Shown here: piece after piece, positions 8,813 to 17,982 of the stretch
Numbering within the stretch: position 1 is the first letter of the stretch
Layout of the letters: the number at the start of each line of letters is the position of its first letter
From: Maribacter sedimenticola
Lineage (GTDB): Bacteria; Bacteroidota; Bacteroidia; Flavobacteriales; Flavobacteriaceae
Assembly: GCF_900188415.1 (NCBI RefSeq)
Contig: NZ_FZNV01000012.1
Span: 1 to 50,793, forward strand
Length of the DNA stretch: 50,793 bases
Direction of reading: 5' to 3'
The notes under the pieces: generated by a model
What the model saw: the letters and a program-made list of their open reading frames with translations, nothing else
Told to the model about the DNA's origin: nothing
Database searches by the model: none
Program-made: the position numbers and the translations under genes

Positions 8813-10279
8813 TTAGACCCTCGGTAAATCGCCATCTCCTTTTAAAGGTAATGCTGATTCTCCCATCAAATACTTGTCTACATGATGTGCTGCTTGTCTT
8901 CCTTCTGAAATAGCCCAAACTATTAACGATTGTCCCCTACGTTGATCGCCGGCCGCAAAAATACCGGGGATGTTGGTTTGATAATTATCTTCGGAAGCTT
9001 TGATATTGGTCCTTTGATCTAATTCTACACCAAATTGCTCTGCCAAAGTTGTCTCAGACCCTGTAAAACCCATGGCTAGTAAAGCCAATTCACACTTCCA
9101 TTCTTTTTCTGTACCTTCTACTTCCTTTAATTGCGGTCTTTGGCCAGGAGTTTTAATCCATTCCACTTCAGAAGTTATCAATCCTTTTAAATTTCCATTT
9201 TCATCTCCAATAAATCGCTTGGTAGAAATGCTAAAGAAACGTTCAGCACCTTCTTTATGAGAAGAGCTCGTTCTTAATCTCATTGGCCAAAATGGCCAAG
9301 GTTGGTCCTTAGGTCTTTCTGGTGTGGACATTGGCATAATTTCAAAGTTTGATACGGAATTGGCTCCATGTCTTATGGAAGTGCCAATACAATCTGAACC
9401 TGTATCACCACCACCAATTACAACAACATCTTTATCCGTAGCCTTAATTTCCTCACCTAAATCTTGTATACCGTCTACACGTTTATTGTTCTGACTTAAA
9501 AAATCCATGGCTTGAACAACTCCTTTTAGATCTGCACCTTCTATAGGTAAATTTCTTCTAACGGTAGCTCCACCAGAGAGTATTACTGCATCAAACTCTT
9601 GTTTTAATTCATTTGCCATGATATCCTTGCCGACATGGACATTACATTTAAATGTAATACCTTCTTCCTTTAGAACTTCTAGCCTTCTATCAATTACACT
9701 CTTTTCCATCTTAAAATCTGGAATACCGTATCTAAGAAGACCACCTGGTTTAGCATCCCTTTCAAAAACAGTGACCAAATGACCAGCACGGTTTAATTGT
9801 TGTGCAGCCGCAAGACCAGATGGTCCCGAGCCTATAACCGCAATTTTTTTATCCGTTCTGTTAAGTGGGGGTTTTGCGGAAATCCACCCCTTTTCAAAAG
9901 CAGTCTCTACTATATTCTTTTCGATATTTTCTATAGTGACCGGATCTTCATTTATTCCTAAAACACACGCTTCTTCACAAGGTGCAGGACAGAGCCTACC
10001 TGTAAATTCAGGAAAATTATTGGTTGAGTGCAAGATTTCACTCGCTTTTTCCCATTTGCCACGATAGACTGCATCATTAAAATCTGGTATTAGGTTACCC
10101 AAAGGGCAGCCACTATGACAAAATGGTATACCACAATCCATGCAACGTGCGCCTTGGTCCTTTAGTTCGCTTTCCGGCATTTTAACCGTAAACTCCTTGT
10201 AATTTTTTATACGTTGTTTTACAGGAGCATATGCTTCTACTTTTCTATCGAATTCCAAAAATCCTGTTGTCTTCCCCAT
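8813..10279 (-). CDS. gltD: Glutamate synthase (NADPH) small subunit
   Basis: This FAD- and NADPH-binding subunit passes electrons to GltB for making two glutamates from glutamine and 2-oxoglutarate in the cytoplasm. Cysteines for iron-sulfur binding appear at 46, 49, 54 and 58 and again at 97, 101 and 105. The FAD site VIGSGPSGLAAA is near residue 148, and the second nucleotide-binding site VVIGGGDTGSDC is near 285. The C-terminal GIFAAGDQRRGQSLIVWAI closes the FAD domain. The length of 488 residues is normal for the family. It follows gltB after 9 bases, so they share a transcript that ends at the hairpin just downstream. A broken copy of its 3' end lies at 6114-6373. Confidence 0.97.
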   Translation of the reverse strand: MGKTTGFLEFDRKVEAYAPVKQRIKNYKEFTVKMPESELKDQGARCMDCGIPFCHSGCPLGNLIPDFNDAVYRGKWEKASEILHSTNNFPEFTGRLCPAPCEEACVLGINEDPVTIENIEKNIVETAFEKGWISAKPPLNRTDKKIAVIGSGPSGLAAAQQLNRAGHLVTVFERDAKPGGLLRYGIPDFKMEKSVIDRRLEVLKEEGITFKCNVHVGKDIMANELKQEFDAVILSGGATVRRNLPIEGADLKGVVQAMDFLSQNNKRVDGIQDLGEEIKATDKDVVVIGGGDTGSDCIGTSIRHGANSVSNFEIMPMSTPERPKDQPWPFWPMRLRTSSSHKEGAERFFSISTKRFIGDENGNLKGLITSEVEWIKTPGQRPQLKEVEGTEKEWKCELALLAMGFTGSETTLAEQFGVELDQRTNIKASEDNYQTNIPGIFAAGDQRRGQSLIVWAISEGRQAAHHVDKYLMGESALPLKGDGDLPRV

Positions 10280-10288
10280 GTTTCGATT

Positions 10289-13200
10289 TTATATGGTTTG
10301 TAAATTTTCTTTTTCTAAGCGCAAAAGGGCTTGTCTATATTCTTCTGGCAGAACCTTCACGAATTTTGGTAAATATGATTCCCAATTTTCCAATATTCTT
10401 TGTGCCAATGGACTTGATGTGGAATTATAATGACTTGTAATTAAATCTTTTAATTGTTTAATGTCATTGTCTTCCGTTACATCCAATAGGTTTAGACCTT
10501 CTGTACTACACTGTTTTCTAAATGTTTTTTTCTGATCAAGGACATAAGCTATACCACCGCTCATACCAGCACCAAAGTTTCTACCTACTTCACCCAGTAT
10601 AACTGCAATACCCCCTGTCATATATTCGCAACCATGATCGCCAATTCCTTCAACAACGGCTTTTGCTCCCGAGTTACGAACACAAAAACGTTCCCCGGCT
10701 TTACCGTTTATATAAGCCCTACCTGCGGTAGCACCATATAGCGTAACATTGCCTGTGATTACATTATCTTCTGGGACTATAGTAGATTTTTCAGGTACTT
10801 TTATAACAAGTTTAGCCCCTGAAAGCCCTTTTCCTAAGTAATCATTGGTGTTACCATTAACGACCATAGTAAGGCCTCTGGTTGCAAAAGCACCAAAACT
10901 TTGTCCTGCTGAGCCCGTAAAATTAAGTCGTAAGGTATTTATAGGCAATCCTTCTGCACCGTAAGTCTTAGAAATTTCATTACTGATTATTGCGCCTACT
11001 GCGCGATCGGTATTGCAAATAGGATAATCCAATATTAATTTCTCCTTTCTGAACAATGATGGATTAGCTTTTGCTATAATATCAAATTCAATAGACTTAT
11101 CAATATCGTGTTTTTGTTTTTCGGTATTATAGAATTTAGTGCCCATTGGTACATCTACCTGATGCAATATAGGTGTAAGGTCAATACCTGCGGCCTTATA
11201 GTGTTCTATAGCTTTTTTACGATCCAATTTTTGAACTTGGCCAACCATTTCATTAATGGTTCTAAAACCTAATTGCGCCATAATTTCCCGTAATTCTTGT
11301 GCTACGAAATACATGTAATTGACTACATGTTCCGGTTTACCTGCAAATTTTTTCCTCAATTCAGGATTTTGTGTTGCAATACCTACTGGACATGTATTTA
11401 GATGACAAACCCTCATCATAATACAACCAGAAGCTACTAGCGGAGCGGTTGCAAACCCAAATTCCTCAGCGCCTAATAAACATGCTATGGCAACATCCCT
11501 TCCGGTTTTCAATTGTCCATCACATTCAAGAACGATCCTATTCCTTAAATCATTTAATACTAGGGTTTGTTGTGCTTCTGCAATACCAAGTTCCCAAGGT
11601 AATCCGGCATGCTTTAGGGAAGTTAATGGGGAAGCACCTGTACCTCCATCAAAACCACTTACAAGTACAACATCTGCTTTGGCCTTTGCAACCCCTGCGG
11701 CAACTGTACCCACACCCACTTCAGAAACCAATTTTACATTGATCCTTGCTTTTCTGTTCGCTGATTTTAAATCATAAATTAATTGGGACAAATCCTCAAT
11801 TGAATAAATATCATGATGTGGCGGTGGTGAAATTAGACCCACATATGGGGTGGAATTTCGGGTTTTAGCTATTTGTGGATTTACTTTTGGTCCAGGTAAT
11901 TGGCCACCTTCACCAGGTTTGGCACCTTGGGCCATTTTTATTTGAATTTCCTTTGCATTGGTCAAATAATTGGATGTAACGCCAAATCTTCCGGACGCTA
12001 CTTGCTTTATGGCACTATTTTTCCAATCTCCCGTTGCATTCTTATAAAAACGGTTCTGGTCCTCACCACCTTCTCCAGAATTACTTTTACCACCAATACG
12101 GTTCATGGCGATGGCCAAATTTTCATGCGCTTCTTGACTAATGGAACCGTAGGACATTGCCCCGGTCTTAAAACGCTTGACAATTTCTGTCCAAGGTTCA
12201 ACTTCTTCTAGCGGAATTGGGTCATAGTTGGAAAATTCAAAAAGTCCCCTAATGGTCATCAGGTTTTTGGACTGTTCATTAACCATACTGGAATATTCCT
12301 TATACGTGTCCGGCTCGTTATTACGAACGGATTTTTGAAGTTTAGCAATTGTAAGCGGATTGAACATATGTTTTTCTCCATCTCTTCTCCATCTGTACTC
12401 GCCTCCAATCTCTAAATCCAAAGAAGCTGCAATTTCACTTTTATGAAATGTTTTTCTATGTCTTAAAGCAATTTCCTTTTCTATTTGATAAAGTCCAATA
12501 CCTTGAATACGGGTTGGTGTATTGGGGAAATATTTATCAACAACTTTGGTGTTGATACCGATACATTCAAAGAGCTGAGATCCACGGTAAGAATTCAAAG
12601 TAGATATCCCTATTTTGTTCATTACCTTCAGGATTCCTTTACCAATGGCCTTATTGTAATTTTTAATGGCCTCGTCAAAAGTTATTTCGGTGATATCATG
12701 TTCTTCTATTTGTTCTGCTATGATTTCATTAACCAAGTAAGGATTTATAGCACTGGCCCCAAAACCGAATAGGAGTGCAAAATGATGTACTTCCCTAGGT
12801 TCCGCAGATTCTATAATGATACTTAACTTGGAACGTTTTCCTAATTTTTGCAATCCGCTATTTACGAACGAACAGGCCAATAGTGCAGGTATGGGGGCAA
12901 ATTCCTCGCTAACGCTTCGGTCAGAAAGTATAATTATATTGGTGCCTTGGTCAACTGCTTTAGAGGCTTGGTTCAATACAGACTGCAACGCATCTTCCAA
13001 ACCATTGTGTCCTTTATTGATATCATAAAGAATGGGTATTGAAACCACTTTGTAATCAGGACTAACATCATAATTTTTTATTTTGTCCAAATCTTCCTTG
13101 GATATCACAGGGTTTTGAATTTTCAATTTTCTGCAGTGAAGTTCTGAAAATTCAAAAATATTGTGGTCGCTACCAAGAGTTAAACTAATATCTGTAATCA

Positions 13201-14797
13201 ATTCCTCCCTTATTCCATCTAAAGGTGGATTGGTAACTTGAGCGAACAATTGTTTGAAATAATTGTATATAAGCTGTGGACGTTGAGACAATACCGCAAT
13301 AGGGGTATCTGAACCCATAGATCCTATTGGCTCCTTACCGGCTTTTGCCATTGGTAGGACTATTGTATTGATATCTTCCAAGGTATATCCAAAGACAGAC
13401 TTCCTTTTTTCAAGGGATTCCTCGCCCAAGAACAATGGGCAATCATTATATGGTATATCCTTTAAGTGAACCAAGTTATCCTTTAACCATTTGCTATATG
13501 GTTGCTGTTTGGCAATTTTCTCCTTTATTTCCTCATCATTTACAATTCTGCCCTCTTCCATATTTACCAAGAACATTTTTCCTGGTTCTAGTCTTCCATG
13601 AAATTCAACATTTTCAGGAGTAATTTCCACGACGCCAGTTTCTGATGACATAACAACATAATCATCTTTGGTAACGGTATATCTAGAAGGCCTTAAACCA
13701 TTTCTGTCCAAAACCGCACCAATAAAGTTGCCATCTGTAAAGGGTATTGATGCAGGTCCGTCCCAAGGTTCCATCATACAGGAATGATATTCATAAAAGG
13801 CTCTTTTTGCCTCTGACATTTCCGTATTTTTCTCCCAAGCTTCAGGAACAAGAATCATCATTACTTCAGGTAATGATCTACCGGTCATTAATAATAATTC
13901 TACCACCATATCCATTGTGGCAGAATCTGATTTTCCAGGTAATATGATCGGTAAAATATTCTTTATTTCATCACCGAACATTTCACTCTTTAAAAGCTCT
14001 TCCCTAGAGTACATTCTAGATACATTACCTCTAAGGGTGTTTATTTCTCCATTATGGCACATATACCTGAACGGTTGCGCCAAATCCCATGTAGGGAAAG
14101 TATTGGTAGAAAAACGTTGGTGTACCAAGGCTAATCTAGTAACCACGCGCGAATCCATCAAATCTGAATAATATAGACTAATGTCCAAAGGCATTAACAG
14201 TCCTTTAAATATGATGATTTTAGTGGAAAGGCTTGGAACGTAGAAAAATTTATTTTCGGATAATTTGGATTTTATAATAGTATGCTCCGTTATTTTTCTA
14301 GCGATGAACAGTTTTAGGTTGAATTCAAAATATTCCTGTTCAGGATTTTCTTTGGCAACGAATATTTGTTTTACGAACGGTTCCGTTTCAGAAGCAATTC
14401 TACCGGGTACGGAACGATTAACGGGAACATTACGCCAACCTAATAATTTTAGGCCTTGTTTTTTAATGTTTTCCTCAAATACTGAAATACAGAAATCTCT
14501 CTGGTTTTCTTTTCTTGGAAAGAATATATTACCAACGGCATAATCTCCTGCATCCGGTAGGTCAAAGTCACAAACTGCCTGAAAAAAATCGTGGGGTATG
14601 TCAATAAGGATACCGGCTCCATCTCCTGTCTTTCCATCGGCGCTAACGGCACCTCTATGTTCCAATCTTTCCAGTATTTCTAATGCCTTATGGATGATGT
14701 CATTAGATTTTTTTCCTTTTAGGCTGCAAATAAAGCCAGCTCCACAGTTGTCGTGTTCAAATTCTGGTAGGTATAACCCTTGCTTCTTCAATGTCAT
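10289..14797 (-). CDS. gltB: Glutamate synthase large subunit
   Basis: The 1502-residue protein has the standard order: a class II glutaminase domain whose nucleophile Cys18 (in HDNCGAGF) is exposed by removing a 17-residue propeptide, a central domain, an FMN-binding synthase domain with the phrase GAKPGEGGQLPGPKV, a 3Fe-4S cluster motif (CIMMRVCHLNTCPVG), and a C-terminal GXGXG beta-helix domain rich in glycine (for example GAGMSGGIAYVLD). It releases ammonia from glutamine and channels it to 2-oxoglutarate. It is the first gene of the gltBD operon. A minus-strand promoter sits 17 bases before its start, and a dyad further upstream may bind a regulator. Nothing is missing or truncated. Confidence 0.98.
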   Translation of the reverse strand: MTLKKQGLYLPEFEHDNCGAGFICSLKGKKSNDIIHKALEILERLEHRGAVSADGKTGDGAGILIDIPHDFFQAVCDFDLPDAGDYAVGNIFFPRKENQRDFCISVFEENIKKQGLKLLGWRNVPVNRSVPGRIASETEPFVKQIFVAKENPEQEYFEFNLKLFIARKITEHTIIKSKLSENKFFYVPSLSTKIIIFKGLLMPLDISLYYSDLMDSRVVTRLALVHQRFSTNTFPTWDLAQPFRYMCHNGEINTLRGNVSRMYSREELLKSEMFGDEIKNILPIILPGKSDSATMDMVVELLLMTGRSLPEVMMILVPEAWEKNTEMSEAKRAFYEYHSCMMEPWDGPASIPFTDGNFIGAVLDRNGLRPSRYTVTKDDYVVMSSETGVVEITPENVEFHGRLEPGKMFLVNMEEGRIVNDEEIKEKIAKQQPYSKWLKDNLVHLKDIPYNDCPLFLGEESLEKRKSVFGYTLEDINTIVLPMAKAGKEPIGSMGSDTPIAVLSQRPQLIYNYFKQLFAQVTNPPLDGIREELITDISLTLGSDHNIFEFSELHCRKLKIQNPVISKEDLDKIKNYDVSPDYKVVSIPILYDINKGHNGLEDALQSVLNQASKAVDQGTNIIILSDRSVSEEFAPIPALLACSFVNSGLQKLGKRSKLSIIIESAEPREVHHFALLFGFGASAINPYLVNEIIAEQIEEHDITEITFDEAIKNYNKAIGKGILKVMNKIGISTLNSYRGSQLFECIGINTKVVDKYFPNTPTRIQGIGLYQIEKEIALRHRKTFHKSEIAASLDLEIGGEYRWRRDGEKHMFNPLTIAKLQKSVRNNEPDTYKEYSSMVNEQSKNLMTIRGLFEFSNYDPIPLEEVEPWTEIVKRFKTGAMSYGSISQEAHENLAIAMNRIGGKSNSGEGGEDQNRFYKNATGDWKNSAIKQVASGRFGVTSNYLTNAKEIQIKMAQGAKPGEGGQLPGPKVNPQIAKTRNSTPYVGLISPPPHHDIYSIEDLSQLIYDLKSANRKARINVKLVSEVGVGTVAAGVAKAKADVVLVSGFDGGTGASPLTSLKHAGLPWELGIAEAQQTLVLNDLRNRIVLECDGQLKTGRDVAIACLLGAEEFGFATAPLVASGCIMMRVCHLNTCPVGIATQNPELRKKFAGKPEHVVNYMYFVAQELREIMAQLGFRTINEMVGQVQKLDRKKAIEHYKAAGIDLTPILHQVDVPMGTKFYNTEKQKHDIDKSIEFDIIAKANPSLFRKEKLILDYPICNTDRAVGAIISNEISKTYGAEGLPINTLRLNFTGSAGQSFGAFATRGLTMVVNGNTNDYLGKGLSGAKLVIKVPEKSTIVPEDNVITGNVTLYGATAGRAYINGKAGERFCVRNSGAKAVVEGIGDHGCEYMTGGIAVILGEVGRNFGAGMSGGIAYVLDQKKTFRKQCSTEGLNLLDVTEDNDIKQLKDLITSHYNSTSSPLAQRILENWESYLPKFVKVLPEEYRQALLRLEKENLQTI

Positions 14798-14813
14798 ATT
14801 TGTGGTATTTCTT

Positions 14814-14845
14814 CAAAAATATCAATTTATTTGAATTATATTCAA
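14814..14845 (-). promoter_or_regulatory. Promoter of gltBD (Bacteroidetes type)
   Basis: On the minus strand TATTTTTG (14821-14814) fits the TAnnTTTG -7 box, and TTG (14845-14843) lies 21 bases upstream of it, within the spacing known for flavobacteria. The -7 box is 17 bases before the gltB start, giving a very short leader. Confidence 0.6.
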
Positions 14846-14928
14846 TGTTTCAAACTAATTCAAGTAATAAATTCAACGATTCTAATTAAACCATAAAAAA
14901 TCGACAATTATCAATTTTTGATTGGTTC

Positions 14929-14949
14929 AATTTATCAGATTGATAAATT
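14929..14949. promoter_or_regulatory. Perfect 9-bp inverted repeat upstream of gltB
   Basis: AATTTATCA (14929-14937) and TGATAAATT (14941-14949) are exact reverse complements with three bases between. It lies about 85 bases upstream of the gltB -33 element, a typical distance for an activator site. No T-run follows. The rest of the 319-base gap (14798-15116) contains only the gltB promoter and the terminator of the acyl-CoA dehydrogenase gene. Confidence 0.4.
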
Positions 14950-15060
14950 TAAGTTAAAGCGAGTGAATAATGGAAGAAAACTGGGGGGTAAAATTCGCGA
15001 AGTAGTAGTTTGTAACAATTTCACCCAAGCTTATGTGGTGATCAACAATTTTTATTTGGC

Positions 15061-15100
15061 AAAAATATAATTGCACCCCCTAATAATTTAGGGGGTGCAA
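15061..15100 (-). terminator. Strong terminator after the acyl-CoA dehydrogenase gene
   Basis: A perfect 13-bp stem (15071-15083 with 15088-15100) with a four-base loop lies just after the gene's stop on the minus strand. It is followed by an AT-rich stretch including TTTTT. It isolates this gene from gltBD. Confidence 0.85.
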
Positions 15101-15116
15101 TTATAAAACCTATTTT

Positions 15117-16256
15117 TTATTGTAAAATACTACGGGAAATAACAATTTTCTGAATTTCCGAAGTGCCTTCATAAATCTGTGTTATTTTGGCATCACGCAT
15201 AAGTCTTTCTACATGATAATCCTTTACAAAGCCATTACCTCCATGTATCTGAACTGCCTCAACTGTAGTTTCCATAGCCACTTTAGAGGCATATAGTTTT
15301 GCCATTGCTCCTGAAAGGTCGTAATTGTTTCCGTTATCCTTGTCTCTTGCTGCTTGGTATACCAATAATCGTGCAGCTTGTATTTCAGTATGCATATCCG
15401 CCAATTTAAAGGCAATAGCTTGGTGATTACTGATTTCTGTTCCAAAAGCTTTTCGTTCTTTTGAATATTTTAAGGCAAGTTCATAGGCTCCTGCAGCAAT
15501 ACCTAATGCTTGGGCGGCAATACCTATTCTGCCACCTGCCAAGGTTTTCATGGCAAATTTAAATCCAAAACCATCTTCACCTATTCTATTGCTTTTTGGG
15601 ACCTTTACATCATTGAATATAAGAGAATGAGTGTCGCTTCCGCGTATCCCCAATTTATTTTCTTTAGGGCCAATTTCAAAGCCTTCAGCTCCTTTTTCAA
15701 CGATCAAGGCATTAATGCCCCTGTGCTTTTTTTCTTTGTCTGTCTGTGCAATAACAATATAAACACTGGCTGAACTGCCATTGGTTATCCAGTTTTTTGT
15801 GCCATTTAATATATAATGGTCACCATGATCTATGGCCGTGGTTCTTTGGGACGTTGCATCACTGCCGGCTTCCGGTTCGGAAAGACAGAACGCACCCAGA
15901 ACTTCGCCAGTTGCAATTTTGGTAAGGTATTTTTCTTTTTGTTCTTCTGTGCCAAATGCTTCCAATCCCCAGCACACCAAAGAATTGTTGACCGACATTA
16001 TTACAGAAGTAGAGGCATCAATTTTTGAAAGTTCTTCCATGGCCAATACATATGATAAAGTGTCCAGGCCGCTTCCCCCATATTTAGGGTCTACCATCAT
16101 TCCTAAAAAACCTAATTCGCCAAGTTTTTTAACCTCTTGTTCAGGAAATCGTTGGGCATCGTCTCTTTCGATTACTTCCGGTAATAGTTCGGTTTGCGCA
16201 AAATCCTTTGCAGCTTGTTGAATTAGTTTTTGTTCTTCGGTTAAAGAAAAATCCAT
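15117..16256 (-). CDS. Acyl-CoA dehydrogenase, short-chain type
   Basis: The protein is a cytoplasmic FAD enzyme that introduces the alpha-beta double bond in acyl-CoA during fatty- or amino-acid breakdown, passing electrons to ETF. Visible signatures are the N-terminal helical domain, AFCLSEPEAGSDA (about residue 122), NWITNGSSASVYIV (about 155), ERKAFGTEI (about 265), and the end YEGTSEIQKIV where Glu363 aligns with the catalytic base of short-chain enzymes. The length of 379 residues is standard. It resembles butyryl-CoA dehydrogenases most, but the exact chain length or branched substrate cannot be read. It is a single-gene unit with its own terminator. A TATCTTTG box at 16290-16283 lies 27 bases before the ATG. 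Confidence 0.93.
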   Translation of the reverse strand: MDFSLTEEQKLIQQAAKDFAQTELLPEVIERDDAQRFPEQEVKKLGELGFLGMMVDPKYGGSGLDTLSYVLAMEELSKIDASTSVIMSVNNSLVCWGLEAFGTEEQKEKYLTKIATGEVLGAFCLSEPEAGSDATSQRTTAIDHGDHYILNGTKNWITNGSSASVYIVIAQTDKEKKHRGINALIVEKGAEGFEIGPKENKLGIRGSDTHSLIFNDVKVPKSNRIGEDGFGFKFAMKTLAGGRIGIAAQALGIAAGAYELALKYSKERKAFGTEISNHQAIAFKLADMHTEIQAARLLVYQAARDKDNGNNYDLSGAMAKLYASKVAMETTVEAVQIHGGNGFVKDYHVERLMRDAKITQIYEGTSEIQKIVISRSILQ

Positions 16257-16282
16257 GTATTAGAGGTTAAAAGTTATGTTCT

Positions 16283-16290
16283 CAAAGATA
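16283..16290 (-). promoter_or_regulatory. Candidate -7 box for the acyl-CoA dehydrogenase gene
   Basis: TATCTTTG on the minus strand matches TAnnTTTG and lies 27 bases upstream of the start codon. No TTG is found at the usual distance upstream, so the call rests on the -7 box only. Apart from this box and the nhaD one, nothing is seen in the 339-base gap 16257-16595. Confidence 0.35.
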
Positions 16291-16551
16291 AAGATATACG
16301 AAGAGAAAATCTAGAGCAATCTTGATCAGTAATGGCTCGCCGCTACTTTGAATTTGTTAATAACATATTAAATTTCAGGTGGTCTATGCTCTATATTCGT
16401 TAAAACGATGTCAATAAAAACTCGTTAATATTTAATTAGTGGCATTTAAGTATTTGGATGTCAGATATCTTGGCTATTATTGTCAATTCATTAGGAATTC
16501 ACGTACAATTTTAAATATCTTTAGATAATTTAATTTTTTGGAATTTGAACT

Positions 16552-16559
16552 TATATTTG
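16552..16559 (+). promoter_or_regulatory. Candidate -7 box for nhaD
   Basis: TATATTTG fits TAnnTTTG and lies 36 bases before the nhaD ATG. The -33 region at the expected distance is AT-rich but has no clear TTG. Confidence 0.4.
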
Positions 16560-16595
16560 ACAACTTACTAGAAGACATTAAAAAAACCAACAAGT

Positions 16596-17930
16596 ATGGA
16601 GACCATTATTATCATAGTTTTTTTAGCAGGATATCTTGCTATTACCTTAGAGCATAATTTAAAAATAGATAAGCTGATACCGGCCTTGGCCATGATGGCG
16701 ATTTTATGGGCTATTATTGCTTTGAGCCATCTAGATGTTTTTGAGGTAAATACGGTACTCCAAGAATTGGAACCAACACATTTAGATGAAATTTTATTGC
16801 ATCATTTGGGTAAGACCGCAGAAATTCTGGTCTTTTTATTGGGTGCCATGACCATTGTGGAAATCATTGATTATTTTGATGGTTTTGCCACTATTAAGGG
16901 ATATATAAGGACGCGAAGTAAGAAGAGATTATTGTGGTTGTTCGCCACATTGGCATTCGTGTTATCTGCAATAATCGATAACTTAACGGCAACTATTGTA
17001 TTGATTACCATATTACAAAAGGTAATCAATGATAGAAATACGCGACTTTGGTTTGCAGGTATGATAATTATTACGGCAAATGCCGGTGGTGCATGGTCAC
17101 CAATTGGGGATGTTACGACTACTATGCTTTGGATAGCCAATAAGGTATCTGCCGGTCAATTGGTTATTCATGTTTTAATACCATCTATAGTTTGTATGGT
17201 GGTGCCAACTTTTATAGCCAGTAACAATAAGGCATTTAAAGGAGTTATTGAAGGTGAGTTCGTGTCAGAGGAACCTAAATCCAAATATGGTTCTATAATG
17301 CTTTATTTAGGTTTGGGCGCAATTGTTTTTGTTCCTTTTTTCAAGACGGTTACCCATTTACCACCTTATGTAGGTATGATGTTGTCTTTGGCTGTAGTGG
17401 CAACCTTTGCGGAAATTTATAGTAATAAAAAGTTTAGCATTTCAAATGTAGATGGTGGAGATCATGAAGAAGGCGGTCACCATAGTCCGGTACATCATTC
17501 TTTATCCAAGATTGAATTGCCAAGTATTCTGTTCTTTCTAGGAATATTGTTAGCTGTTGCCGCACTTGAATCCCTAGGACTTTTATTTCATTATGCGCAA
17601 AGTTTGAACGAGGCCATTCCTAATACGGATATCGTGGTTATGTTGTTCGGTATTGGATCGGCTGTTATAGATAATGTGCCATTGGTTGCTGCAAGTATGG
17701 GGATGTTCAGTCAGGCGCTTGATAGTCCTTTATGGCACTTTATAGCATATTCTGCTGGTACAGGAGGAAGTATGCTGATCATTGGTTCGGCTGCGGGAGT
17801 CGTTGCCATGGGAATGGAGAAGATTGATTTTTTCTGGTATTTGAAAAAGATTACGTGGCTTGCATTAGTAGGTTTTGTTAGTGGTGCGGCAGTATTTATA
17901 TTATTAAGAGATTTTGTACTTCACGGATAA
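16596..17930 (+). CDS. nhaD: Na+/H+ antiporter NhaD
   Basis: The 444-residue inner-membrane protein has 11 to 13 hydrophobic helices. It exchanges external protons for internal sodium and so protects marine bacteria from salt and alkali. NhaD-type phrases are LLGAMTIVEIIDYFDGF (about 82-98), the conserved SAIIDNLTATIVLI (about 124-137), NAGGAWSPIGDVTTTMLW (about 155-172), and a second inverted-repeat half with GSAVIDNVPLVAASMGM and GTGGSMLIIGSAAGVVAMG. The paired IDN motifs are typical of the ion transporter superfamily. A His-rich cytoplasmic loop lies near residue 290. The gene has its own -7 box and precedes the exbB operon by about 50 bases, so co-transcription is possible. Confidence 0.93.
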   Translation: METIIIIVFLAGYLAITLEHNLKIDKLIPALAMMAILWAIIALSHLDVFEVNTVLQELEPTHLDEILLHHLGKTAEILVFLLGAMTIVEIIDYFDGFATIKGYIRTRSKKRLLWLFATLAFVLSAIIDNLTATIVLITILQKVINDRNTRLWFAGMIIITANAGGAWSPIGDVTTTMLWIANKVSAGQLVIHVLIPSIVCMVVPTFIASNNKAFKGVIEGEFVSEEPKSKYGSIMLYLGLGAIVFVPFFKTVTHLPPYVGMMLSLAVVATFAEIYSNKKFSISNVDGGDHEEGGHHSPVHHSLSKIELPSILFFLGILLAVAALESLGLLFHYAQSLNEAIPNTDIVVMLFGIGSAVIDNVPLVAASMGMFSQALDSPLWHFIAYSAGTGGSMLIIGSAAGVVAMGMEKIDFFWYLKKITWLALVGFVSGAAVFILLRDFVLHG

Positions 17931-17982
17931 TTTAATTGACAATTCATCGTTATAAAGGCAAATTCAATACTTAAAGAACACT

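Noticed and set aside
15816..16221. Overlapping plus-strand frames opposite the acyl-CoA dehydrogenase gene
   Set aside because: They mirror the conserved coding strand and have no recognisable domain.
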